A DNA stretch of 64,000 nucleotides from Atrichornis clamosus (taxonomy: Eukaryota > Chordata > Aves > Passeriformes > Menuridae). Positions within the stretch are counted from its first letter, which is position 1. Each line of letters begins with the position of its first letter. The DNA lies in NCBI GenBank assembly GCA_013400975.1, contig WBMZ01003507.1, positions 62,001 through 126,000 of the forward strand. Direction: 5' to 3'. The translations under genes and the position numbers were made by a program. The notes below the pieces were generated by a model. It had not been told where the DNA came from, ran no database searches, and worked only from the letters and a program-made list of their open reading frames with translations. Below are positions 22,101 through 34,672 of this stretch, in pieces.

Positions 22101-24935
22101 ATCCTTTTCATGCTCTATTTCTCATGCAGTGCAGCTTCCTTGGTTTGTAAGCAACATTATTTTTCCCATTAAAGTTAATTTTTATAGTAGACTGTGGACT
22201 GACTCTAACTTTCTCTCAGAACCCTCACTTTCCAGGAAGAGCTACACAAACAAAAGTCAAAGGAATTTTTATGGGTTACTGAAAAGGTACTAGTAAATTC
22301 TGGTCTTCTGTTTCTAAGCTGGTGAGAATTGTTACATTCACAGGGTTGTGGACAAAATTACTTCTGACCAGTAGTCAACCAAAGCAGACATAAGGCACCA
22401 CATTTGTAGGTGAACATACTAAAGGGCCAGATGAGGAAGAGGAGACAGACTGTCTGCTGAAGGGAGTCTTAATCCTTCATGGATAAAATCAAGGCAGAGG
22501 GGATAAATGTGACTCCTGAAGGTAATATGGGAGCAAAACAAAGGTCCACAAGGAAAACAGAATGAATGTGTGAAAGACCATGAAGGGTGGAGCAGATTTT
22601 GCAAAGTACTTTTCAATATGTGTGGTATCCTCAAAAAAAGGACTTTACTGGCTTTGTGACACTTTCTGTAGCTGCCACATAGGCCCTTTTTTTTCAAAAC
22701 AAAGCCTCAGCTGAATGTCCCTAACCCAAACCAGCACACCTGACTCAGTAAAAGGTTGTCAGCTGACCCTGATGAACACTGACCAAAGTATCCACTCATT
22801 CCGTGTTCGTTTGCTTTCTGTGGTATCTGCAATGTCACATCAGGACTGGTAGATCTGAGCTTGTCCCAGCATAAGGTCTGGTTTGGCACCCAGAGAAAGT
22901 CATGTTGAGTCAAGGCCCATTCACCAGTTTTATACTTGCTGACTTCACACTAAGAAATGATTTCAGGATCCATCTCCTAGTTCCATAGCTGGGAATAGAG
23001 GGTACACAACCTGCAAAATGCTGTAGGAGAAAACACAGTCTGTGCTCTGTGGTACAATTCAGACCATCTGTGATGACAAATCTTTCCAAGCTGTATTTTT
23101 GCTGCTGCTCTCTGACATCTTTCTGTGCTGGGGTATGAGTTATAGACCAGTGATTCTCAACAGATATCAACAAAAGTGACCTCAGCTTCAGCAGCACCAC
23201 AGCTCTTTAAATTACGCCTTGTCTGTGTGCATGGGCACATGCAATGGTAGTTCTGATATATCCACTTTTATTCCCTCAATGTTTGCTTTCCACTTGTACA
23301 GGAAACAGTATGGGTTTTCCTTTTGGCTGTGGGGCAAAGGGTTTTATTTCTCTTCCATTTCTTTATGAAGGTATCCTTCTAAACATGTCATGAGACAGCA
23401 GCAATGCATTTTTGCATCATTTCTAATTTAAGACTCTTCATGACCTTTACTTTTTGTGGCTTGCAGTGGCAAGGAAATATCCAGTGTTATTGTTCAAGTC
23501 CACTTTATCCTTAAGAGTAGCTACATGGGTGGAGTTTGTGAGCATTAACAGCAGCACATGCTTTAAAAGGCTGCTCATTTCTTCTGTCTTGTCTCCTGTG
23601 TGCTCAGAAGTGGTTCAAACCATGGCACAACAGAAACTGGTTCTGGTTTGTGTCTAAATTCCTGCGGACTCCTGCTGTGGTCAGTGGAGGTGCAGAACCA
23701 TTGTATTAGTCCTCCAGCAACAGAGATGGCACCTGTAACTTGTCAACACCTGTAATCAGGTTTGAAAGTATCTCCCTGTAGCTGCCCACCTGTTGAAGGA
23801 AAAATAAAGTGCCCCAACGCAGGGCTGGGACTCAGCTGCACAAATGCCACTCCGGACAATCCTCCAGCTGCCATTTCAGACCAGCACAGCTCTGTCACAA
23901 GTCCTGTGCTACATCCCCTGGTCTGTTCTGGATGGCTCTGGCTTTTAGGCAATTGAAGTTCAACTTGCAGGCCTTTGTACTGAGTTCCTGACTCTGCAAC
24001 AAGTTCATCTGAGACTTGCAGCAAATCTCTTGATTCCTCTGCAAGACACAGACAATGATCCTTTCCATTCAAACAGCGCAGGGAAGAGCAGGAGCTACTC
24101 CATGTGTGTCTGGATCCAAACACAGCAGGGTCTCAGCCTCAGCTGATCCTCATGCACTGACAGTGCTTTTGTCCCTCTCTCCGAGCTGTCCTCATACTCT
24201 GGCCAACAGAACAGCCTGGAGGCATTTCGGGGGTGGAGATTGGATAATTTTAAACATTACTTCTGCTTTAGGCTAAGAAACTTAAACCATTCTGGGACAA
24301 AAGGTTTGCTGCTGCTGTGCTGAGGTCACTGCCACTCCCAGGCAGGAAGGCTGCGTTCATTCAGAGCCTACACAGACGTTTTTCCCAAAACTGCTGGCCC
24401 TTCCACGTGTTCACCTCCCGTTCTCTGAGGTGCCACCATCTGTGTACCAAGTGGTCTGTGCTCCACAGCCATGGGTTTTCTCTTCTGGAAAAAAGTGGTG
24501 GGCTCAATTGTGCCATTCCCTAGACTGAAACACTTCCTGCACAATGGTGAGCCACAGATGGTTTTGCCTTAACTTGGCTTCAGTATTGTATCCTGACTCA
24601 TGGAAGAACATTTAAAGAATACCTCTCATCAGTGCCCTGAAAAGATAACTACACTAATTTTCCACTTTTACCTTTCTGTCACTAATTCAGAGTTATAAAA
24701 TGTATAATTATACTGCACAGATTTTCATTTTTTTCTCATGCAGCACTTAAAATGTTTTGTTCTCTTACCAAAAGATTTTTTTCAATATTTATAGTCTAGA
24801 TGCTTTTTATGTGTCTTGGACTCTACAGATTCTCCAGTAGATCCTTTCAAGAGTCCTTATTTCTGAAAATACCTTTGTGTAGTTTCATTTCACACTGTTC
24901 TCCAGAGTACATCTTCACACAGTTGTCTGCTTTTT
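19199..24935. other. Gene-free unique sequence
   Basis: No gene is recognised. Open frames are at most 126 codons (minus strand, 23743-24123) and have no familiar domain. A stretch at 23147-23162 resembles a Charlie-type hAT terminal repeat, but no partner end was found. GC-richer parts lie near 21540-21790 and 23750-23900. I see no further repeat. Confidence 0.5.
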
Positions 24936-24978
24936 AAAATATTTTATTGTGTTTTATTGTATTTTATTTTATTTTTAT
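24936..24978 (+). repeat. TTTTA/TTTTATTG low-complexity tract
   Basis: Repeated ATTTTATT(G) units form a T-rich low-complexity tract of roughly 43 bases. It has no coding potential. Confidence 0.8.
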
Positions 24979-27334
24979 CAACAGCAGTGCTCAGTTTAAC
25001 CATCTCAGACTGTATTTTACTGGGGAGCACACAGTATGAGCTTCAACCCAGCCATTAGAATACTTTGGACAAGCTGTGTTTTCTCTGTCAGGTGTTTTTC
25101 CAGTCTTCTGGAGTGGGGAGGAGGGTGAGTGTGACACAGGTGTGCAGGGTTGGGACAGCCAGGGCACTCTGGGGGCTCCCGTCTGCAGGATGCAGAACTC
25201 GGTGCTTCACAAACCACCGAGCTGTAGCCAATGCAGGACAGGAGATCTCTGCCACAGCTGATCTTTTGGAGAGCACTCCATTGAAAAAATGAGCTGGAAA
25301 ACTACGGACTAGCAGAACATTAAACCATTCTACTGAAAATGGGCAACCCTAAACGTATCTGCCAGGTTTGGCTGACAGTCCTGAGCAACAACCCAGGGAG
25401 CTGAAGGCCTTTACTTCATGCAAAGATAGGCCAGGGTTTGGAGGCTTTTAGAGTTGTAATGGTTGAGCAGATAAAAATGAAGGGTTATTCTCTACTGCTT
25501 TTTCCTGTAAAAAAAAACAAGGCAGGAGAGGAATTCTTTCCTTAATGTCATTGCCATGGACAAATTCAAGGTCAGGAAACCAGTCTCCTGCCTGGCTGTG
25601 AGCTGTAGCACTTCATGGAGGGTGGAGATCCTGCCTGCTGGATGTGGTGGCTCTGCTGATCATCAGGAAGGCTGTCCTGCATCCACAGGCAGTGTGCTGG
25701 AAATAAGAATTTTTCGTGGGAATCTTTGTAGTTTACAATTTAACACAAACCCTGTTAAAGCACAAAGCAGTGTGTGATGGCCCAGAAACACTGTGCACAG
25801 CAGCTTTGGGTGTTTATTTATGAAAACAATACAGTGTGGTTCCAAGGGGAACTGATCAAGTTGCATAAAAGATTTAAGAGTCCATTCTGTAGCTGTAATA
25901 ATGCCTTTAGCACTTTCTCAGATCCTTTCTTATTTTCCAACATAGCAGCCTGTGCTGGTTTATCTTTTGGACTATAAACCATTTTATGCCTTCAGTATTT
26001 TGGAAGTGATATCATGATAAAACAGATTTAAGCCACAAAATAATACACAGATTTTCTGTTTGGAAATGTGTTAAATCTGTTTGTGAGAAACTAACTGCTT
26101 GTGAAGCTATTAGCACAGTACTGGTAATACCCTAGAACATCACTCTGAAAGTGTGGTTCCTGTTAACAAGTAATCCTGTTTTAATACAACACTGCTGAAA
26201 AATTCAGAATTGAAAAATCATGTTCAAGAAAAAAATTATTCCTCTCAGATATTTTAAGCAATTTTGCTTTGTTTTATAATAGTTTAATTAAAAGAGTTCT
26301 TAAAGTTTTTATGAAATGAAAACCAAGGGTCTCGAGGTGGCTTTTATTTTCAAGTCTTCTTTAAAAATATATGAGATATTTGAGCTACACTAAGGCTTTT
26401 CTAAATGTTCAGCAGGTGAATATGCTAAAATTACCAACTTCAATTCAACATTTGAAATAGTAATAATGGAGCAGGGCGATACTGTCCTGAGTTCATGTTA
26501 GCAGTCTGCATCCTAAGGGAGCGTGGCCCCAGAGGGGCAATCTCAGTGCCCTATTCCTGGGAAGGGAATTCAGGCCCTGCAGCTGCTGGGAGGTGTTGGC
26601 AGTGATACCCAAACTTGAGCAGGTACGTGAGCAATAACTCCTTTTGCAGTGCTTAGGAGAAAGTAATTTCGTTTAGGACTACACAAATTTTCAGTTTGTT
26701 AATTAGGTTAAGAGAGGTAAAAATAACATTAGGATCTTTCAATGGAGCTGTATTATCTTCAAAAGTGCAAAGAAATTGAAAGAGTATTTATGTTACCCAC
26801 TTTGGCAACCAGCTCTACTTCCAAACCAGAGCCCCAAAACGCTCAGACAAGTTATTTCTTTTTTCTGACTTTTTTAAAAATCATTTGCTCTTCATTAAAA
26901 TTTCTCAAACAGCTTGTGAAGTAGTTATCCAAATATGCAATGTAGAATTATTCTGAAATCTGTCATTTTAGGAAGCATTTATCAGAGTAGGTGTACTCAG
27001 CCCAGGTATCCCAGATCATATACAGAAATTACCCCAGACAAATAGCAAGCAGCTAAAGCCTTTTCTGGAAAATGTCAGGTCCCACTTCAAAACTGATTGT
27101 GCACGTCCAGCCATCATGTCAGCTTTGGGTGGAACCCTGGGAATTGCCCTTAACAGAATCTCCAGTTGCCAATAACTGGTGAGAGTCACTGAATCCCTCT
27201 GAAAGGCCTCAGGAGTGTGGAGAATCCGTCAGGAACCTTCTTGGTAATGCAGGCAGGAATCGAGTGCAAATCAGAAATCAGCTTCACTCAGAGAAGTTTT
27301 AGCAGGTTCAACAGAGGGAGATTAATCTACTCCA
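24979..27334. other. Gene-free AT-rich sequence
   Basis: No gene or repeat family is recognised. A G-rich piece at 25112-25175 has several GGG runs but loops too long for a confident quadruplex. The part from about 25980 to 26470 is strongly AT-rich. Open frames are 75 codons or fewer. Confidence 0.5.
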
Positions 27335-27370
27335 AGACACACAAACACACATAAACACACCAAAAAAAAA
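27335..27370 (+). repeat. Interrupted CA-rich microsatellite plus A9
   Basis: ACACACAAACACACATAAACACACC followed by A9 forms an imperfect CA repeat grading into an A run. The interruptions suggest an old, slowly changing locus. Confidence 0.85.
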
Positions 27371-28359
27371 GAGGAAAGCATTGAAAAGTGGCCTTTGAAT
27401 TGTCACCTGAAGAACCTGATCAAGACAGGGAGAGACTGTGTGTGTTGCTGAAGACCCCTTTCAGCTTTCAACTGCTCACAGGTCAAAACACTTTTGTTCA
27501 TCTATTCCTACCTGCAAAATGAAGGATTTGGATCACTTCTGAAAGCAGCCAAGAATTTCTAGCTCAATACTTAGGACCCTACCCTTGAATTCTAATCCAC
27601 TGAAGGAACAAAGCTTGCATCTTGATCAAGGGACTTGATCTATCCCTTGCTAATGAACATTTACACCTGCTCCTAAAAATGCTTTCAAACCCAGATAGAG
27701 GAACATGTGCAATGTATTCACCACATGCCAGTTAAACAGAAGTTTGGATGAAGCATCAAAGACCTCACACACAACTCTAATCATTCCTAGAAGCTAGATT
27801 TCATATCTCAGTATGTTTCTGTAGGAATTTTCCCTCTTTCTGAGGTTTCTACTCCACAAACCCAACCTTAAGGGTTTATGTATTTGCAGTAGATGAGCAA
27901 AGCAATAGTTTGTCTCCAGTGCAGGCCAAGACGAGAAATAGCATCAGCCTTGGTGTAATCCCTGTCCCCCTGCCCTTTGCTGGCAGCTCTCAGGTTTGTT
28001 ACTTATCCAGTGCCCAGGCAGAGCTTTTGAATCCATGGGCATGGTCAGTCTCAAACCAGAGCAGGTAGGGTTTGTCTGGGGGCAGGCAGGAGAAGTGGTC
28101 CCCTTCACAAGATCCTTCACTCTTTGTGGCCAGGGGTTCTCCTGGGCTGGGCTTGATAACCCATTGGGACCCTCACAGGGAAAGCAGTCCTGGTGCAAGC
28201 CTCTTGTCACCTTCCTCAGGGGAGCAGAAGGGAGGAGAGGAGGAAATTCAGGGAAAAGTTCGAGAAACTGCTGCTCTGACCTCAGGATACAACCAACCTC
28301 CCTTTTCCGTAGCTTGTCAGGGTGGGTGCTGAGCCAGGGCCACTGGTGGGAAGAACTCA
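27371..28359. other. Gene-free unique sequence
   Basis: No recognisable gene is present. From about 27944 both strands carry overlapping open frames that continue into the GC-rich patch; the longest is 239 codons on the minus strand (27944-28663). It is rich in Ser, Pro, Gly and Cys, has no domain I know and no splice context, so I treat it as chance. Confidence 0.45.
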
Positions 28360-28640
28360 GTGAGTGAGCAGCCCCACTCCCACCGCAGGGCCGCCACACC
28401 TGCAGCACGCGCAGCACCAGCGCCAGGTCGCTCCCTGCACACACGTGGTGGGCACAACGGCCTCCGGCTGCTCTTACCTCTTCTTTTGGTTCTGGGCCCT
28501 GCTTCCCCCCACTGCCAAGGGCTGCAGAGAGCAGTGGGAAAGCACAGCCCCACCGATTGCTTCCCCAGCAGCAGGGGCTTGTTCCAGCTGCTGCCTGATG
28601 CTGCTCTGCGTTCTGAGTGGAGCTGCTGCAGCCACTCAAT
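28360..28640. promoter_or_regulatory. GC-rich patch with E-box
   Basis: This GC-rich patch with scattered CpGs contains a perfect CACGTG E-box at 28442-28447. It abuts three candidate non-coding elements on its right. Stop-poor frames on both strands (78-239 codons) reflect base composition. It may be the GC-rich end of a regulatory cluster; promoter activity cannot be shown from sequence alone. Confidence 0.28.
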
Positions 28641-28810
28641 GATTTTGTATGTAGAGCCAGCATCTGATCAGACTTTTAACCTGGAGGGGGAAGCAAAGCA
28701 AAATTCCGGGGAGTTAAATTACATTCTGCTGCATACAATCATCTGGCATAACACGGCTCGGCAATAGCATTCATGTCGCCATTAATGGAAAACACTTCGC
28801 ATTGCACTCC
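28641..28810. promoter_or_regulatory. Candidate conserved non-coding element
   Basis: This non-repetitive block includes a perfect palindrome CCATTAATGG at 28779-28788 (two facing ATTA homeodomain cores), an AAATTACATT stretch near 28716 and several CpGs despite moderate AT content. The mix of kept CpGs and homeobox sites is typical of conserved vertebrate enhancers. Conservation itself was not tested. Confidence 0.37.
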
Positions 28811-28959
28811 AGAGATTTTGTTGTTTTTGCTTCCCTTGGTATGGAAGTGATCCATTCAGATTGGAGCTGCCTGAACAAAGCCTAGGGGCTCAGACACCAC
28901 CAGCAGCAGCTCTCTAAGTGTCTCTGTCTTGCTGCGTAATCTCTCACTGACTTGAAGGA

Positions 28960-29180
28960 AATGTGCCAATTGCTGCTGCTATAGGGCTCTGTGTACATAA
29001 AACACACGCTCAGCTGAGTGGCCCTATGGGGCAACATGATTTATTTGCTGATTTACCTCAAGTAAATCATGATAATACTTCAACAGAATTGTCTTGGCTT
29101 CAACAAAATGTGTCAAAGCATTTCTAAATAGAATATTTAATCCGTGCCTCGCTCCCTTGAGTCATGAAGTAAAGAATTAA
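28960..29180. promoter_or_regulatory. Candidate conserved element with fold-back structure
   Basis: This block contains nested inverted repeats at 28981-29027. It also contains TGATTTA at 29049-29055 paired with TAAATCA at 29063-29069, with a 7-nt loop. A second copy of TGATTTA at 29038-29044 can compete for the same partner. It lies between two other candidate elements. Function is unknown; it may be an enhancer core or a structured RNA segment. Confidence 0.33.
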
Positions 29181-29654
29181 AAACATGACTATGTACTATG
29201 CTGGTAGAAGTCTGAAAATTCTGATGAAATACTTTGAGGGGAAAGTGTGGCATTTTCCAGATGCCTAAAGATATCTCAGGTTTTCTGAAGAAGAGAAATT
29301 AAAGCTTGCCTTGGAAACTTTAGGTCATCTTGAAAACTAAATTGAAACATACATAGTAAGAATGCTAATAATGATGTCAGAAGATCAGAATCAAGATTTC
29401 ATCCTATCATTATATACAGACCGCTTCCATCAAGCTGACAGCTGCCTGTTCACCTCCACGGTGAAGAGGGTGGTACTGCTGACAGCAGAAGGGTGACACT
29501 TGACTGACAGACAACCAAGTCACCAGGCAGTTTGGATGCAGCTGCAGCTGGGCTTCCAGAGGCTGGAGTCTCGTGGATGCGGAATTACATTACTTGAGAT
29601 GTGACACTATTTTATCTCCTTGGTCCCTAAAAGGTTCAAGGGATAGTTTTACTC
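29181..29654. other. Spacer within the candidate regulatory cluster
   Basis: Unique sequence with no recognised repeat. A run near 29440-29530 reads like ordinary non-coding DNA, and I see no specific motif cluster. Confidence 0.4.
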
Positions 29655-29880
29655 TTGGCTGAATGACGCTATCCCTTGAAGCATTTTATTAACATTTCTT
29701 TATTGTTTAATGATAGCTTGCATAGCTTAAGGCTGTTAAAATTAGCAGGCATGCTTTGTGACAAAAAGTCATCTGCTTTTCTCACCAGAATCATTCACAA
29801 ACCAAGAAGGGATGCTGCAGCCAGCCAGCCCTTAATTGAATTCCGTGCCATTCTGAATTATAATGCATGAGTCTCCTCTC
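29655..29880. promoter_or_regulatory. Candidate conserved non-coding element
   Basis: This unique block has a short direct repeat ATAGCTT at 29713-29719 and 29722-29728, a CCTTAATTGAATTCC stretch near 29829-29843 and an ATTATAATGCAT run near 29855-29867. A 64-codon open frame crosses it but resembles nothing known. The candidate status rests on motif density and lack of repeats. Confidence 0.3.
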
Positions 29881-32800
29881 CAAATCAGGAATGAGGAATT
29901 ATTACACAGAAGGATAAACAGGATAAAAATGAAAATTAATGCTCTTGGAAAACAAATCAAGTACTTCTGCAAATCTGTTTACTGCCGTTTCTGTTCGTAG
30001 ACTCATAAGTTAGAAGTCTCTCTTATTGAACCCAGACCCATCAAAGATGATCATTCCCTAATTCCATGCCTTTTTTACTCCTGGTAAAAGACCATGAAGT
30101 TGCATAGAGCATTAAAAGCATTACTTTAAGTAGTATGGTAAATAGACTGAGCTTACTAACCTCAGCATAAACCAGGAATGTAGGAGTTGGATTACGGAGG
30201 GGAAGGCTCATGTTTACACACGTTTATCTAAGGTAATTAGACACTTGCTGGGGTGGCAGGAATGTAAACCAAAAGTACAGGAGGAGAAAATTAATTTATC
30301 CTTTGAAACTGACTGCCTTTTACAGTGAGATCTAAAACTAGATCCTACCAAGCAATAATTTACTGCCATTTACAACATTTAGAAATGAAAGTGGCAATTA
30401 CCAGTCCTCTTTATATGTCAAAGGTTGCTAGACAAGGGTGGCTCAGCATTTTCACAGCGAAGAGCATTCAGGTCTTTCAAATCCAGATCTTAGCCTTATT
30501 CAGACATCAGAGGAGTCCATCATAAAATAAGCAGAAACAACATAATCAATGTAGCTTCTGCACAGCTCTTTCTTTGGCAGTGTTATGGAAGATTAAGGCT
30601 GGGAGACTTGCTTATTTTTCAGTGCAGAAATCCTCCTTAAAGTTGTTATCAATTTGGAAAACCTTTATTCTTTTTACTGGGAGGAAAAGCAAGTAAAGAA
30701 ATCAATGCAGAAATTTTCTAATGTAGATCTACTGCACTACATACTTAGCACTTAGTATGTTACAAGAAGTAAGTATTAGCAGCACTGATGAGATTCAACG
30801 GGATATGACACACTATTCAGGATTTAAGTCTGTTTTCAGAATAACTTGTTCTTAACAATTGATTTTTCTTTGTCAAGTAGTTGTTTTCACTATTAAAATT
30901 GAGAGTTATGTATTTCTTAAAAAGAAATGACTTCATAGAATTTGTGTAAGGAGTAGGGCAAGGGAGCCCCAGGTGACCTGAGGAAATATTTTCTTTTTCC
31001 TTGGTCACACTGTCTTTTGCCACATCAACTGTCCTGTCTGAAACTGAACAAGTCAATTCTTTGAAAACTTTAGCTTGTAGTCTCTTGTAATAGTAAATTT
31101 TACCTGAGTTTAGCAGACTTCCCAAGTGCTTTTTCTTCTAGCTGAAAACAAGCATAAGCAAAACATCAGAAAACAAAACTGGAGCTAACACCTGAAGAAC
31201 TGCCATTAAAAAACCAATTTAATGTCTATAAATTAGAAAAATAATTTCACCTCATTAAAAAACATTAAATGGTCGAAGCATAGAGGATCACCCCTGCTAA
31301 GAGGTTAGGTATGTCTGTGAAATGCTACGAAAAGAAGCTTGGAGAGGCTTTTGCTTTTCCTGTGAGAGCTATTTTTGCACACATCTGATAACTCAGGAGT
31401 CTGTGGGAATGCAGAAGCAGTTGATTCCCTCCTGGGTCCAAACAATCACATCTGTAATAATTGTTACCATTTCCTGTCGTTCAGATGTGTCTGCCATCCT
31501 CAAGTCCAAGACCACTGACATGGGAAGGGCTGTTTTACCATACTCCAGAGTGTGTTTTAAAACAAGAGTCTGGCACATTTGCATAAGTGAAGTCAAAATA
31601 CAAAAGTTTCTCTCACGTGATGTAGAATGTGAAGCCAAATGCTTAGGTGGGTAGCAGTGACTGGTACTGCTGCTATCTCATCTCACAGAAGACCTGTCCT
31701 GAGTGGGATTTTGGTATTTCCTGGTGTTTGTTAACCATTTACTTGCTTTTTCCATTAGCAAACCTCACCACCTAAAACCATTTAGGAACCAATTCAAGAC
31801 AAGACCAGGGGCAAATCTCATCTGTACTGATTGTTGGGTAAACTCAACAGAGAGGTGCTCCTACAGACCTCACTGTTCATAGTGGTGAGCACTGGCTGTA
31901 ATAAACATATCTGAAAACCAGCCTCTGAACTCAATTAAGAACCCTTAGAAGTGCTGGGACCTGCCCTAAGAAACAAGACCACTTGTTTTGAAGAGGGTCA
32001 TGAGGCCACAGAAACACAGCCCTGCCAGTGAATCCTGGGAATGGGGGGGATTCCTTCTAGCCTGGTACAAGCATGAGGAAATTGGTTTGAAGGCCAAGCC
32101 ATCAGCCTCAATCTCTGATCACAAGTCCTAATGTCTGGGAAGTTCAAAGCACTTGTGTTCTCCCAGGATTTACTGTGCCCTGCTCTGAACTCCGGGATAA
32201 AGCAAGGACTGTTTGTACTGGTGCTCACCCCCATGTGAGCAAGGGCAGGAACCTTTTGATTCAGGACACGTTTGCACTTAATTGATAGATTTCTTTTTCT
32301 CTCCCTCTGTTGTCGTGTTATTCTTAGACACAATGAGAATGGTCATATAAATAATATCATTACAAAAACAGTTCAGAATTCACTAGAGTTTATCTTTCTT
32401 TTTCCTCCCTTAAAAGAACTACTATCAAGAGCTCCCTCCACATAAACCTGTTTGACTTCCTTCATAATCATAGGGAAAATTACTTTGGCCCATCAGGAGA
32501 GTATCAGCTTTGCACTAGCAAGTTGGCCTGAACACAAAATGACCTTTTGACATTCTATGTATCCATCTCTCTAGAATTAATCATCCCTTCAGCTGGTAGT
32601 TTATTTAAACATAAACACACAAAAAAGGTTCAGTAGGAGTGTTTTCAGAATCCAAATATTTGCTCTCTACATCTTTAAACCACCTACCCACCACAAGGGT
32701 GAAAGCTGCCAAGTGGCAGCTGAAAGCAACATTTTGTCTTCGATTAGTCATATCTGAATCTGTTTTTAAATGTTTGTTGCCTGTGGAATAGTGCTGCTGG

Positions 32801-34607
32801 GACAAATGTGTAACAACAGGGGGCAAACGAGGTCACTGGAAACCAGCTCCTGAAGCATGTCTGCCTTGTGAATGAGTTTGAATTCTCTTAGGAGTTCCCA
32901 TTCTCCCGTTGAGATTCCACGTCCTGCGGTAGACAGATCCCATTTGCTGAGCCAGCCAGAGCCTCTGGGCCAGCAGGAGGGACCTGTGCCCCAAGCACAC
33001 CACGCTCACCCTGGGGCACTGCTCTCGGGGCTCCTGGCCGCGTGCAGGAGGAGGGGGAGCCCCCCAGGGTCACTCACCCTGGCACCCCCAAGTGCTGGGG
33101 AAGCTCTGTGTGCCCTCGGGTGTCTGCTTCAGGGGCAGGGGCTGTGGGAAATGTTTCACTTCCCTCACCTTACCAGAAATGTATTCAATGGCTAGTAATG
33201 TTTGCCACTTGGGTTGGGGCTGGGCCAAGGGTGCCCAGACCAGCACCACGTTAGAGAGTTTACAGACACCAAAGGAAAAGATTGTTTATTGAGACAGAAG
33301 CCAATTCATTAGTGAAGAATTTACACTGCAGCTCCAGGTGAGTTCTAGGAGGAGGCCAACATGAGAACTGACAAAAGCAATACACAGATATGTGCTAATC
33401 CTGGTTTGGGAGCTGGTGGTTGGTGGGTTTGCATGTGGTTGAGCATGAGAGTCGCTCCCAATGGGGCCTGATGAGCCTTGATCTCACATTTGTCTTTAGG
33501 AAATCTGGAAAGCTTCCCTGGAAAGATTCCCAGTGAAAGGCACCGGGGGAGATTGACTTCCCCAGCTTGTTTCTCAAGGTGGTGAATCCTCATGGGGCTT
33601 TCTTATAAAAGTGGCCTGGCCAAGGAAGGAGAACACATACCCTTCAAAGGCATGCTCAGAATTAAGAGCCTTGAATGATAGAGTTGGCATCGATTTCCCC
33701 AGCACTCAGATAATTTCTATGAGTCAGTACAAGCATTTTGAAAAACAGGGCCTTTGTCTGAAAGGAGGAAAACAAGGTAAAATATCCTCAAATGCCTACT
33801 TGAGGTCTGCTTTCTGTGCTACAGCATTGGCTTGCATTTGATGTAGGGTTAAACAAACAGAAGGCTTTATTCTGTGCTGTAGCTTCCATTTCAGAGCACA
33901 GCATTTTTTTAAGCCCAGAATGACTCAGAACTGTAGCAGACTGACTTATCTGTAACTAATACTGTTAATGCTGTAAAACTTCCTTGCCAGAACCAGAATC
34001 TGGAAGGTAATTGCTGCTCAGCATTGCTTAGCATACCCAATCTGCTTTGCTACCCGAATCTGTGACCCATTTATTATCATTTCATCTCTCAACAAAGAAA
34101 GTAAGGGTGGTCATAAACCCAACTTTCTCTATGACCTCAGCACAACATCCAGAGGTGTTTCTGCTGGGGTTGCTTTCAGGACTATCTGGAAAGCCTGCAA
34201 TGCTATTCCTGTTCTTTGGCAAATGAAAAAGGATTGTTGCCCTGAAATGGGAAGTTTTCCTACTGGGTACACAAGGTTCCTGTTTATGGTCCTGGAGAGC
34301 AGTTCAGGCACAACTGGCCACAGGCAGATAAGTCACAGACACACATAGGCTGTAGGTTAGACACTGCAACCTAATTAATACCTTACCACCATTAGCACAA
34401 TGAGAAAAGTTCATCATAGAATTGAGCACTTATCTTTAGGTCCAAATCTGTCGAAATGAAGGCTACTTACTCAAAGTCAAATTTTCTTTTCTTCAGGTCC
34501 TCACAAGAGCTTGTGTTAGACTGATGTGTGCGTAACTGACAACTGTAGAAAATACCTCACACTCCCTAAGCTGTACAAAGTCATACTCCCTACTGTCAAA
34601 GGGAAAT
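29881..34607. other. Gene-free unique sequence
   Basis: No gene or repeat family is recognised. Open frames reach 111 codons (minus, 31998-32333) without familiar domains. A GC-rich patch with CpGs lies at about 32920-33150, where overlapping frames up to 107 codons reflect composition. A CTCF-like core occurs at 32813-32824. Nothing else stands out. Confidence 0.5.
32813..32824 (+). promoter_or_regulatory. Possible CTCF core motif
   Basis: ACAACAGGGGGC matches the CTCF core CCASYAGRGGGC at 10 of 12 positions (mismatches at the first and fourth). CTCF sites mark loop boundaries in vertebrate genomes. A single near-match in 64 kb is weak evidence. Confidence 0.25.
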
Positions 34608-34672
34608 TAGGATAGAATAGAATCATTCCAGTTGGAAGGGACCTACAACACCTGACCACTTGAGGCTGACCG
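34608..34672 (-). mobile_element. Short CR1 LINE 3'-end fragment, antisense
   Basis: The plus strand reads AGGATAGAATAGAATCATTCC, then AGTTGGAAGGGACCTACAAC and CCTGACCACTTGAGGCTGACC. This is the reverse complement of an avian CR1 3' end of a different subfamily from the 6958 and 42752 copies. A small deletion joins CTACAACA to CCTGACCACT. Sequence right of about 34680 no longer follows CR1. It has no coding capacity. Confidence 0.8.

Noticed and set aside
23147..23162. CCAGTGATTCTCAAC resembling a Charlie-type hAT terminal repeat
   Set aside because: No matching inverted end or target duplication was found nearby, so the resemblance may be chance.
27944..28663. 239-codon minus-strand open frame, the longest in the window
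   Set aside because: It lies in GC-rich, stop-poor DNA with competing frames on the other strand, has no domain, no splice or polyadenylation context and a composition (Ser, Pro, Gly, Cys rich) expected of chance reading.
28981..29027. tRNA gene reading of the nested stems
   Set aside because: At 47 bases it is too short and lacks D- and T-arm consensus boxes.
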